From Phytophthora hibernalis (taxonomy: Eukaryota > Oomycota > Peronosporomycetes > Peronosporales > Peronosporaceae), in the NCBI GenBank assembly GCA_012656075.1, contig JAAKBF010000221.1, forward strand, positions 496,001 to 560,000: a DNA stretch of 64,000 bases, in the 5' to 3' direction. A program made the translations under genes and the position numbers. Positions 55,668 through 64,000 of the stretch are shown piece by piece. How positions within the stretch are numbered: the first letter of the stretch is position 1; each line of letters opens with the position of its first letter. The notes under the pieces were generated by a model. The model was not told the DNA's origin. It searched no databases and worked only from the letters and a program-made list of their open reading frames with translations.

Positions 55668-55776
55668 TAGTAGCTTGCGAGCATATCCCGTCCGTTTAAA
55701 CAAATTGTTTCAAAACAAGGTAGGTTTCAGTTTTACTGTGAAAAATCAAGTATCTTGGAAACAAATACTAAGGCGG

Positions 55777-56670
55777 ATGGTGCTCCATGGCTTCGAAGGT
55801 GTGGTGGACGCGGCGGTGGCGATTGAGGCGCTGGGCAACAACCAAACTCTTGCGGGGCGTCGACAAGCTCTACTGAATAACCTGGTCATGGTGGCGAAGC
55901 GTGAGAGCGGCCTGACAAGTATTCACGTTTTGGCAAAGGAAATGGCGATTCTGAACCCAGCAGTGCATGGCGTGGACCTCGTGGCTTCGGACGACGCCAC
56001 CACCTGCTCCATCGTACTGATGATTAGTGACGGGGTCGTGGCAGTCGCTCACTTGGATACTGAACAACAAATGACGTTCTTATTGCAGAAATGGGAGAGC
56101 TTAGTCAGTTGCTCGCTAACTCGAGTGGCTATTGCTGGGGGATACGACGATGAAAGAGGGATCGCTTATCCGATCTCGGTGGACATCCTGAAGGCACTCA
56201 TAAAAAGTGATGCAGCGTACGACATCGAACAATTTGTTACGGGCAAGTGGAACACGAAGCAAAGTGATGAAGGAGTGCAGCTTCCTCGTACAAGAGGGAT
56301 TGGCTATATCCCTGCCGAAGACGTCTTTCGACAGGTCGAGTTCGAAGCAGATGCCAGACTGCCGTTAGTGCCATTGAGGTTCGCTGCAGTATCGCCAGAT
56401 CCACTGCACATGCTGTTGTGCTGCGTGGAGAAGGAGAAGCCGCTTCAAGTTACAGTCGGACCATACTGGAATACTTTAATTTCACCGGAGGTCTGCCCCT
56501 ACATGCTGGATTTAGGCGATGACGTGCTGTTACTGAGAATTTCCACCTCGCCGTTTGCAGAGGGTCCCAAGTTTCTTCAAGACATGAAGGATATGCTCCT
56601 GTTTATTAGCAACTGCTCGCTTCGCAGCTTAGGAAAAACTATGGTGCTCGCGATTCCCTCAACAACGTAA
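55777..56670 (+). CDS. NTAN1: Protein N-terminal asparagine amidohydrolase
   Basis: NTAN1 deamidates N-terminal asparagine to aspartate, creating a secondary destabilising residue in the Arg/N-degron pathway. The key motif LVASDDATTCSIVLMI carries the catalytic cysteine (SDDATTC). Further matches: VAIAGGYDDERGIAYPISVD, GIGYIPAEDVFRQVEFEADA, LQVTVGPYWNTLISPE and LLRISTSPFAEGPKFLQDMK. The frame is open from 55627, inside the pogo terminal repeat, but the codons before 55777 do not look like the family, so MVLHGFEGVVDAAVAIEAL is taken as the start: 297 residues, close to animal NTAN1 (about 310). Intronless and intact. The pogo insertion 109 bp upstream must lie in the promoter or 5' UTR. Confidence 0.88.
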   Translation: MVLHGFEGVVDAAVAIEALGNNQTLAGRRQALLNNLVMVAKRESGLTSIHVLAKEMAILNPAVHGVDLVASDDATTCSIVLMISDGVVAVAHLDTEQQMTFLLQKWESLVSCSLTRVAIAGGYDDERGIAYPISVDILKALIKSDAAYDIEQFVTGKWNTKQSDEGVQLPRTRGIGYIPAEDVFRQVEFEADARLPLVPLRFAAVSPDPLHMLLCCVEKEKPLQVTVGPYWNTLISPEVCPYMLDLGDDVLLLRISTSPFAEGPKFLQDMKDMLLFISNCSLRSLGKTMVLAIPSTT

Positions 56671-56779
56671 GGTACCCATTCGGAATATCGACTTAAACAG
56701 AGGACAAGGCAAATGTGGACCAAAGCTCGGCTAATTTTAGGCGACATGTTGCCATGGGCTGAATCGTCCTTTTCGCGTA

Positions 56780-58876
56780 GTGTTCACGACAGTGACGATG
56801 GAACCCAGCTTTGTATCGAATCCATACGTTCAAGCCTCGTCGCCATCTAGCCGCCGCATCCGTGAAATCTTAGATCGTGAAGAGGCCTCGTACGTGTCTT
56901 GGCGAAAATCACGAAAACCAATCCGGCTACCTCATGCCAGCGCGAAACTCAATAGCACACTAAAAATGCTGACCGACCGTCATTACGACTCAAATCAAGC
57001 CAAGAGTTCAATGACACCTCAAGTCTCTGAAGCTCGCGCAGATGTGGCTGGCCTAAAGAAGCAGTCTCAGTCAGTCGCAGATGTGGCCCCAGGCACGGTT
57101 ATCAAAAGGAAGGGAGCACTAATCACAGGAGGATTCGCTCGGTCAGTGGAAATACTCCCTAGTCTTACTGGTGAGCCAGACCCTCGACTGAAGCAAGTGC
57201 AGTTTTCTAATCAGCCTTTGGATGGCGCCGTTATCTCGATCCCTGTGCCTCGTAAAGCAGTGCGAAGGCGATTTCAACAGTATCTATACGATTTTCATTC
57301 TCGACATGTGTTCTCTTTTGCGAAAAGCGAGGTGGAAGAACTCGAGGATGCAATCAAACTGGAAAATTTTAAAAGACTCTCAACAGTGGTAGATCTCGAT
57401 AGTGCACATAAAAGCAGTGAAGGTGCTTCCTCCACTAGGCGGAACTCATCTTCTGACGATTATTCTCGACAAGAGTCTTACGAGTGGCACAATGAGTGTT
57501 TGCTCAGTGGCTTAGGATTTTTATCAGCAGCGGACTATGACGCAATATTTGAGACCCACTGGAGATTGAGTGAAGCAGAGAAAGAGGTGCGAGACGCAGT
57601 AGACCGAAATCGTATTCGTGAAATCGTGAAGAGAGCATATCGCATGCTGCTTTGGTTCTTTCGTTACTACGCTGGAAATGCTGCCTATACTATTGCGTCG
57701 GAACGACGAGCTGGAAGTAATTCAGTGACCCCTCTGGGAGATAGTTTGTTTGAGATTCCTAGTCAAATCCGCTTGCTGGAGGATTTGAACGTGCAGTGTG
57801 TCGATACTGCAAGGTTCGGGGTTACCGATTCACCAGTGAAACGGGAGAGCTTGATCGACTTTCTTCTAAATGTGGCCCGGATGACTTGTACGCACTCGTC
57901 CAACCCCAATCATTTACGAATGGTGGTTAATGAGGGAATCGAGATGTCTTATGCAGTGAAAGCACTAGTCCGTGATCACTTTGGTGTATTTGCGCAGATT
58001 CAGGACGCAGATCACTTTCGTGTTTTATTCCTTCGTAAACCCGAAGTATTTGCTGGGGTTGGCGCGGTCCCTCGGAGGCTTCACGCCATCATCGAGACAC
58101 ACAAATTGAATTTGACCAATTTCTTTGACGAACTCGGCACTGGAGCCTGTACACGTAGTGATGGTGTCCATGATAAAGCCAAAGCTCAACAGCGACAGCG
58201 GAGCTATGGCATCGTGTGTACGCAATTCCTCACCACACTACGAGCAATCAATTTGATCATTGGTAGAGGTGCTCCACCCAAGACTGATGGCGAGGCTTCC
58301 GTGAGTGGCCCCAATGGTGTTGATGAAGTTCGGGCGGTTCGCATTTTTCTTTCTTGTCTTCCCATGACGATGATCGACAGTCGTGAGAGCGAAGGCGCGA
58401 GTACAACAGTAACCGGTACCGTTAGCACCGAGCCCCGTGAGTTGACGCTATCGCAATTTATTGAGGCGTTACTCCGAGTAGCTTTCACATGGAAGGAGCT
58501 CCAGATTTGTCACGGTGGCTTTGACGTATGCCCCAATCAAATGACATCAGATTGTTGTCGATGCACCCTTGACACTGCTCACTACGCATTCGAGGTCTTC
58601 GATGATGCTGCCGAAGAAATTTTCACGCGTATTCATGCCTATCGGCTCAAACGAGCTCAACACCGAGCAAGCATAAGAATTAAGTCGATGCGGGTGAAGT
58701 CGCATCGCTCACTTCACTCGCTCGTTGTAATGGCAGCTCAGAGAACTCCGACACGTTTACTCCCGTGGATGGATCGACATCGACCAACGACGCTGCGTAG
58801 CCTTTTCGATTGTGCGTACTGTGAAGACCAACTGCCACTATTTTTGCTAACGTTAGAGCCCTCGCAGTTTTTGTGA
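56780..58876 (+). CDS. Large hypothetical protein, 698 residues
   Basis: Uninterrupted, intact ORF with host-like codon use. Start MFTTVTMEPSF (or M at 56798). No signal peptide or membrane helix. The N-terminal 240 residues are basic and Ser-rich (likely disordered); from about residue 250 it is helical and globular: LGFLSAADYDAIFETHWRLS, LLWFFRYYAGNAAYTIASER, IDFLLNVARMTCTHSSNPNH, FIEALLRVAFTWKELQICHG and a final Arg/Lys-rich segment. The recurring 'F..Y........l..F.eaLlRvA' pattern is reminiscent of helical repeats in protist flagellar and EF-hand-like proteins, but I cannot assign a family. Co-directional with NTAN1, 109 bp downstream of its stop. Confidence 0.8.
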   Translation: MFTTVTMEPSFVSNPYVQASSPSSRRIREILDREEASYVSWRKSRKPIRLPHASAKLNSTLKMLTDRHYDSNQAKSSMTPQVSEARADVAGLKKQSQSVADVAPGTVIKRKGALITGGFARSVEILPSLTGEPDPRLKQVQFSNQPLDGAVISIPVPRKAVRRRFQQYLYDFHSRHVFSFAKSEVEELEDAIKLENFKRLSTVVDLDSAHKSSEGASSTRRNSSSDDYSRQESYEWHNECLLSGLGFLSAADYDAIFETHWRLSEAEKEVRDAVDRNRIREIVKRAYRMLLWFFRYYAGNAAYTIASERRAGSNSVTPLGDSLFEIPSQIRLLEDLNVQCVDTARFGVTDSPVKRESLIDFLLNVARMTCTHSSNPNHLRMVVNEGIEMSYAVKALVRDHFGVFAQIQDADHFRVLFLRKPEVFAGVGAVPRRLHAIIETHKLNLTNFFDELGTGACTRSDGVHDKAKAQQRQRSYGIVCTQFLTTLRAINLIIGRGAPPKTDGEASVSGPNGVDEVRAVRIFLSCLPMTMIDSRESEGASTTVTGTVSTEPRELTLSQFIEALLRVAFTWKELQICHGGFDVCPNQMTSDCCRCTLDTAHYAFEVFDDAAEEIFTRIHAYRLKRAQHRASIRIKSMRVKSHRSLHSLVVMAAQRTPTRLLPWMDRHRPTTLRSLFDCAYCEDQLPLFLLTLEPSQFL

Positions 58877-58932
58877 ATCTTGAAGCGTCGCTAGCTTCTT
58901 GAATCCTGGAAGCAAAGCAAACTCGACAAGAC

Positions 58933-59642
58933 ATGGCTCCAGCGAAGTTTGAAATCCCAGATGTGGACACGAACCCCTTCAAAATGGCTGCTGTAGGTAA
59001 TCTGCAGCTACTCAAGACGTTAGTGGAGCCAGAAGAGAGCTCTGACGTGAAGGCGCCTGCGCCGCTGAACGTGAATGTGAAGGACCCTACGGATGCACGC
59101 CGCTGATCTGGGCTGCTCGGAACGGATACCTGGAAGTCATGGAATACCTAGCGGCCCATGGCGCTGACCTCGAGATCGCCAGCTTCGGTGGCCTCCGTGC
59201 ACTTCACCATGCTGTCAACCACTCGCGGTTGCCTATCGTCGAGCGTCTCATCCAGCTCGGAGTCAGCGTCGACGTGAAAGACGACGCTGGTAATACGCCT
59301 CTCCACTTTGCTGCTTCCCGTGGCATCCTGAACCCCATCATGCTCCTTCTTAATGCTGGCGCCAAGGTCAACGTCACCACGGTGCAAGAAGTGTCTCCAC
59401 TCATGAAAGCTGTGTCTGCGGGCCACATTACTGCTGTCGAGAAGCTACTGGACAACGAAGCGAGCCCGAACCATGTCAATACCGAAGGCAACACCGCTCT
59501 CCACCTCGCTGCCCGCGGTGGCTTTAACTCCATTGTAAAAGCGCTCCTAGATGCAGAGGCGACGCCAATAATGAGAAACAAAGCTGGCAAGACTCCTGCG
59601 GAGCTTGCCTCTTCCTCCAGCATTGCCAAGATGCTGGGATAG
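58933..59642 (+). CDS. Ankyrin-repeat protein
   Basis: Small protein (about 236 residues) made almost only of ankyrin repeats: DTNPFKMAAVGNLQLLKTLV, then TPLIWAARNGYLEVMEYLAA, LRALHHAVNHSRLPIVERLI, DAGNTPLHFAASRGILNPIM, VSPLMKAVSAGHITAVEKLL, EGNTALHLAARGGFNSIVKA and a last partial repeat NKAGKTPAELASSSS. Likely a protein-protein adaptor. Start MAPAKFEIPDV at 58933. The frame breaks once at about 59095, between NVKDPTD and TPLIW, where one extra base restores the repeat; the downstream frame is then open to 59642. Assembly indel likely. Confidence 0.75.
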
Positions 59643-59707
59643 GTAGACACCGAATTATCTCGCCAGTCTCCATTTGGTCAATAAATCCGAGCCTGCAGTC
59701 CCTTTTC

Positions 59708-60187
59708 TCAGTCTATTTTCTTCCTTCTGGGCATGTACTCGTAGAAGAACGTAGGCAGCTTCTGGTAGATCGTGTACTCGTCCGCGACGTCGTGCACCTT
59801 GACATCTGCTGCTCGCATCAAAAAGTGCGAATTATAGTCCTGAGTTGTAAGAAATACTACTACTACTAGTAGTCGATAAAGTATCCTACCGCTGGTATTT
59901 TGTCCCTGGGCCATGGTGCTCATGGGCGACGTATAGAGCTCTCCGATCTCTTTGCCGTAGCGGTCCCACAGCACAATGATGAGGAACAGCAGGAAGAGGA
60001 AGAGCGCCACCAATCCGCTAAGAATTTTGAGCGTCAAAGGGACACTCAGACGCGCGGAGGCCTTCAGCAGCTCCTTCACATGCCCTGGTAGCTCTGTGGG
60101 CACGCGGGAGACCGCTCCAACCGCCGCACTGCCGCGGGCGCCCCACTTCCATCGCTGGCATTTCGTCCGATTTGTGTAATGAAACAC
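59708..60187 (-). CDS. Small single-pass membrane protein, unknown
   Basis: About 159 residues if read without an intron. The N-terminal part is basic, followed by a strong transmembrane helix ILSGLVALFLFLLFLIIVLW and the motif DRYGKEIGELYTSPMSTMAQ. C-terminal YTIYQKLPTFFYEYMPRRKK. A hydrophobic stretch encoded by 59830-59885 (YRLLVVVVFLTT) has intron-like edges (gtagga..ctcag, 50 nt), but removal would break the frame, so it is kept. No family recognised. It ends tail-to-tail with the ankyrin gene, 65 bp apart. Confidence 0.55.
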   Translation of the reverse strand: MFHYTNRTKCQRWKWGARGSAAVGAVSRVPTELPGHVKELLKASARLSVPLTLKILSGLVALFLFLLFLIIVLWDRYGKEIGELYTSPMSTMAQGQNTSGRILYRLLVVVVFLTTQDYNSHFLMRAADVKVHDVADEYTIYQKLPTFFYEYMPRRKKID

Positions 60188-60239
60188 CGAAATTTGTGAC
60201 TCAAATAGTCCTGCTCACAATTTTTGATGTTGAAGTGTA

Positions 60240-62038
60240 TTAGTAAGCTTTACCGTAGAACATCTTACCGGGGTTCATGATGTCTTTAGGGTCCAGAGCC
60301 TTCTTGATGGTGTGCATCACGTCCACGCTGTCGCGGTGCTCTACCGACAAGTAGTTCATTTTGCCGAGACCGATGCCGTGCTCACCTGTGCACGTCCCTC
60401 GTACGCCAGAGCTCGCTCGACCAGGCGGTTCGAGAAGCTCTTGACCTTGGTCATAAGCTCTGGCTTATCCTGGTAAAAGGGAATCATCACGTGGAAGTTG
60501 CCGTCGCCGACGTGTCCAACTATTGCTCCGAACAGTCCAGTCTCCTTGAGGTCAGCTTGCGTCTCGACAATCACGTCCGCCAGCTTGGAAGGAGGCACGG
60601 CAACGTCCGTGACGAGTCCGCGGCTTCCTGGCATTTGGCTCTTCAAAGAGAAACGTCATTCGAATCGATTCATTGAGTGCTTTGAGAAAAGTGACAACGT
60701 ACCAGCGTAGCCCACCAGGCAGAGTGGCGTCCACTCCACAGCTTCTTTCGCTCTTCTGCACTCGTCGCCAAATCAATATCCTTCGCTTCGAAATCGTTGG
60801 CGATTTCAACAACAATGGCGCTTTGTTCTTCAATCTCACCGGGGGAACCATGGTGCTCGATGATCAGGGATGGTCGCACTGGGTTGCTCAACTTCGAATA
60901 CTTGTTGATCGCGTCCACGGCGTTTTCGTCCATGAGCTCCATGCGCGTCACGGGGATACCCATTTGCATGACTGTCGCACACGTGTCGACTGCATCTTTC
61001 ATTGTGTTGAACGAGCAAATCAGCGTCTTCTCCGCCTCGGGGTTGCCAAAGAGTCGAAGTTCCGCCTGGAAGTAAGTCAAAGGTGTTAGCTTCCTTCACG
61101 TAGTGTCAAAAGTACGCACAACTTACTTCCGTGACGACAGCAAGGGTCCCCTCTGATCCGATGATCAAGCGAGTGAGGTCATACCCCGCCGAGGATTTTC
61201 GTGTCTTGGAGCCTGTCTTGATGATGCTTCCGTCCGCCATGACGGCAGTCAGGACATCACATTGGTTTTCATGTTGCCGTATCTACAGGACAGCTCAGAC
61301 ATCTTAGCAAAATCACCACAAAAAGATATCAAAACCTTACCGAACGGTGGTGGTTCCCGACGCATTAGTAGAGATCATGCCTCCGATGCTGGCGTTGGCA
61401 CCTGGGTCCACGGGGAAGAATAAGCCCGTAGCTCGTAGATCCGTGTTCAGCAGCTCCCGCGTCACGCCAGCCTGCACTCGACAGCTCATGTTCTGAGGCT
61501 CCACCTACAGCGAAAGACTCGAGGTGTCAGTGTTGCTGAGGACTGCACAAGTGAACACCACTTCCTCCACCTTGAGAATCTTGTTCATCCCCGTCAGGTC
61601 AATGGAGACGCCTCCGTACGTAGCGGAGATGTGGCCCTCCAGTGACGACCCAGCACCGAAGGGAATGATAGGAGTGCCAGAAGCGGCGCAAATCTTGATC
61701 ACCTCCGATACCTCTTCCGTGCACTCCACAAAGGTGACGGCATCGGGAGGAGTGACCTTGTGATACGACTCGTCCGTGCCATGTTGCTACAGTCCGAAAA
61801 CGTTTGCGTCAATTCACGAAGAGGAAGGCGACCAGGTTACACTCACTTCCAGCACGGAACGAGAGGTCGACAAGCGGTCCCCCAGCAGCTCCTTCAAGGC
61901 GGAGATGGTCTCCGGCGACGCAGTACGGCGCGTACTCAGCAGCCGACGCTGCACAGTAGCCGCTGGGAGGGGATGGCGCGAAGCAGCGGAGATCAACTGG
62001 CGCCACATTGCGACTGGAGCAAGTCTAGGAATGACCAC
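60240..62038 (-). CDS. LDHD: D-lactate dehydrogenase (FAD-linked, mitochondrial), copy 1
   Basis: Oxidises D-lactate to pyruvate, passing electrons to the respiratory chain (cytochrome c in LDHD/DLD). N terminus MVIPRLAPVAMWRQLISAAS followed by Arg-rich sequence fits a mitochondrial presequence. FAD_binding_4 domain: IIPFGAGSSLEGHISATYGG, ATGLFFPVDPGANASIGGMI, YDLTRLIIGSEGTLAVVTE. FAD-oxidase C-terminal domain: VGHVGDGNFHVMIPFYQD and GEHGIGLGKMNYL. Exons (right to left): 61847-62038, 61562-61786, 61341-61504, 61127-61282, 60703-61065, 60240-60640; introns 57-62 nt. Two one-base losses: near 61252 (copy 2 keeps the base) and at about 60396 (CCC). About 500 residues. Tandem paralogue follows at 62191. 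Confidence 0.88.
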
Positions 62039-62190
62039 AGAGTGCTGACGCGGATGATGATGAGCTGGGGATACTTACCCGGCAAAAGTACGTGGTCAAT
62101 CCGGATGCGTGTACTGTACCAACACAACTTCAACTGCTCTTTTCACATTGATGGACATTGGATGGATTGCTGCTCAAAATCGGTTAGCTA

Positions 62191-64000
62191 CTATCTAGTC
62201 TTGCCGTAGAAAATCTTGCCGGGGTTTAGGATGTCTAGCGGATCCAGCGCTTTCTTGATCGTGTGCATGACGCTGACGGCCTCGCCGTGCTCCATCGGTA
62301 GATAGTCCATCTTGCCGACCCCAATGCCGTGCTCCCCAGTACATGTGCCGCCGTAGTCCAGCGCGCGCGTCACTAAACGGTGGGCAAATACCTTCATTCT
62401 CTCCAGATGCTCCGTGTTTTCGTTGGTGAAAGGGATGAGCACATGAAAATTCGCGTCGCCAACGTGTCTGTATGCGGCAGTTCGAACAGCGTCAGAACGG
62501 CACCAAATACCCAACCGTGCATTACAAAATTTACCCGACAATCGTCCCAATGAGGTTGGAGTCCTTCAGATCCTGCTGTGTCTCAACGACTGCATCTGTT
62601 AGCTTCGAGAATGGAACTGCTACGTCGGCTGAAAACCCACGGCTGCCTGGAACTTGGTTCTGTTGCCATACAGCAAGAACCCACAAGTTAGTGTGTTGCA
62701 TTTGCGCATTTGCCACGAAACTCCTCGCGTACCAGTACAGCATACCATACCGAGTGGCGACCACTCCACAATCGCTTTCGGTCTTCGGCACTTGTAGCAA
62801 CCTCGATACCCATGGCACCAAAGCCCCGCGCGATATCCTGAACGACACTGCTTTGCTGTTCCAGTTCCTGAGCTGAGCCGTGATGCTCAATGATGAGTGA
62901 GGGCCGAAGCGGGTTGTCGAGGTCGCAGTATTTGTTCACTGCATTCACGACGTTCTCATCCATCATTTCCATTCGCGCCACGGGGACACCCATTTGCATG
63001 ACGGTAGTGCACGTATCAATAGCGTCTTTCATTCTGTTGAAGGAGCATATCATTGCTTTCACGGCTTCTGGGACACCGCAGAGCCGAAGTTCAATCTACG
63101 ATAATGCAAACCTGGTGTCACCTTTCGACTAAGCGTAGCACATTTTTACCATACCTCAGTCACAACGGCTAAAGTGCCCTCGGCCCCGATTAGCAGTCGC
63201 GTGAGATCATATCCGGCAGAAGACTTCCGAGCTCTGAGAGAAACAATACGCAGGAACTGCTGAGCACTTACCAACCCACCTCATTTCGGGATTTTGCAAC
63301 ATGGGAAATACGCACTTTGATCCCGTCTTGATGACACGACCATCGGCCATGACAGCAGTCAAGGATAACACGTTCGTCTTCATGTTGCCGTACTTCACGG
63401 TTGTTGTTCCGGAAGCGTTGGTAGCAACCATTCCTCCGATTGTAGCGTTGGCTCCAGGATCGACAGGGAAAACAACCCCGTAGCATGCAGATCGACATTC
63501 AGTTGTTCCCGCGTGACGCCTGCTTCCACACTGATGCTCATATTTTCGCGATCAAGCTACCACAAACGCACACGTCAGCACCTCTGTTCCGTGTAAAAAT
63601 CTATGACTGCACTGCACCTTAAGGATCTTATTCATCCCCGATAAGTTGATCGTGACTCCACCTACAACAGCTGAGATATGCCCTCGATCGACGTGCCGGC
63701 ACCAAATGGGATGACGGGTGTGCGGGTCTCAGCACAAATCTTGATCACGTCAGACACCTCGTCGGTGGATTCCACGAAAGCAACAGCGTCGGGGGGCATA
63801 ACGTCGTGGTAAGATTCATCTGTTCCGTGTTGCTACGGCAGTTATCAAACACAAACCAACAGCAGCGTCAGTTGGGTCTCCTAAACCAATAGTGGACATG
63901 TTTGAAGATATTAATAGTGAACCTCGAGCACGGAACGAGCCGTCGAAAGCCGATCGCCGAGCAGATTCCTTAAGGCGGTCACGGTTTGAGGCGAAGGAGT
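62191..64000 (-). CDS. LDHD: D-lactate dehydrogenase copy 2 (5' end outside the window)
   Basis: Same product and domain order as copy 1, the likely result of tandem duplication: TVTALRNLLGDRLSTARSVL in the partial first exon, VIPFGAGTSIEG, ATNASGTTTVKYGNMKTNVL, YDLTRLLIGAEGTLAVVTE, VPGSRGFSADVAVPFSKLTD, RHVGDANFHVLIPFTNENTE and GEHGIGVGKMDYLPMEHGEA. Exons: 63923->64000, 63618-63832, 63316-63556, 63155-63233, 62733-63095, 62535-62659, 62191-62467. Compared with copy 1 it lacks one intron (before YGNMKTN) and has two others (63234-63315 and 62468-62534). Frame breaks at about 63680 (missing C) and at AAAA 63469-63472 (missing base, ATGLF(F)PVDPG). Exon 62733-63095 is 363 nt in both copies. Confidence 0.87.

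Noticed and set aside
59830..59885. Intron in the small membrane protein gene
   Set aside because: The only GT-AG pair that fits (50 nt) breaks the reading frame; the uninterrupted frame is open.
1..64000. CRISPR array, prokaryotic operon or riboswitch
   Set aside because: Spliceosomal introns and eukaryotic genes throughout; tandem repeats found are minisatellites without spacer structure.

Overview
The window looks like nuclear DNA from an oomycete, most likely of the Phytophthora/Peronosporales type. Genes are interrupted by short GT-AG introns of about 58-100 nt. Intergenic gaps are small, and the protein families are general eukaryotic ones (NDC80, GGNBP2, SET/AWS methyltransferase, WDR27, TMEM245, NTAN1, D-lactate dehydrogenase). 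They are mixed with the transposon spectrum of these genomes: MULEs carrying Ulp1 proteases, Crypton, PIF/Harbinger, pogo, Helitron, Ty3/Gypsy, LINE and MITEs. The genus cannot be fixed from sequence alone. There is no prokaryotic operon structure, rRNA, CRISPR array, or RXLR or Crinkler effector.

Layout. (1) 1-17.4 kb is a gene-dense host island: the 3' end of NDC80, GGNBP2 (-), an AWS/SET/post-SET histone H3K36-type methyltransferase (-), WDR27 (+, 69 bp head-to-head with the SET gene), a type I membrane protein (-), an acidic coiled-coil protein (+), TMEM245 (+) and a triple DUF6818 protein (-). (2) 17.4-55.7 kb is a repeat compartment in which nearly every ORF is a decayed transposon gene: a MULE transposase followed by an Ulp1-like protease (18.3-23.5 kb), a MITE, a FLYWCH-type MULE with terminal inverted repeats and a perfect 8-bp target-site duplication (24.8-27.5 kb), a Harbinger transposase split around a 3.5-kb block that contains a Crypton (28.5-33.1 kb), a second DDE transposase, a 179-bp-arm palindrome (35.9-36.3 kb), a second MULE/Ulp1 copy on the minus strand (37.9-40.9 kb), a Helitron fragment, retrotransposon gag and LTR fragments, a 5'-truncated LINE, and a 4.84-kb Gypsy element with 4-bp TSD. 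The Gypsy carries a 405-bp hAT-type MITE in its reverse transcriptase. The LINE and the Gypsy both sit in what looks like a former host gene (Fused/STK36-like armadillo region). (3) 54.1-55.7 kb holds a TA-flanked pogo element. It ends 109 bp before the NTAN1 start codon, where host genes resume: NTAN1, an unknown 698-residue protein, an ankyrin protein, a small membrane protein and two tandem D-lactate dehydrogenase genes (the second runs off the right edge).

The host genes have no shared pathway that I can see; the window is a chromosome segment, not a functional cluster. Many otherwise well-conserved host genes carry single-nucleotide frameshifts, mostly at short homopolymers and mostly consistent with one missing base. 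I read these mainly as assembly or sequencing indels, not as pseudogenes. In the transposon block, stop codons and substitutions in catalytic motifs show genuine decay.
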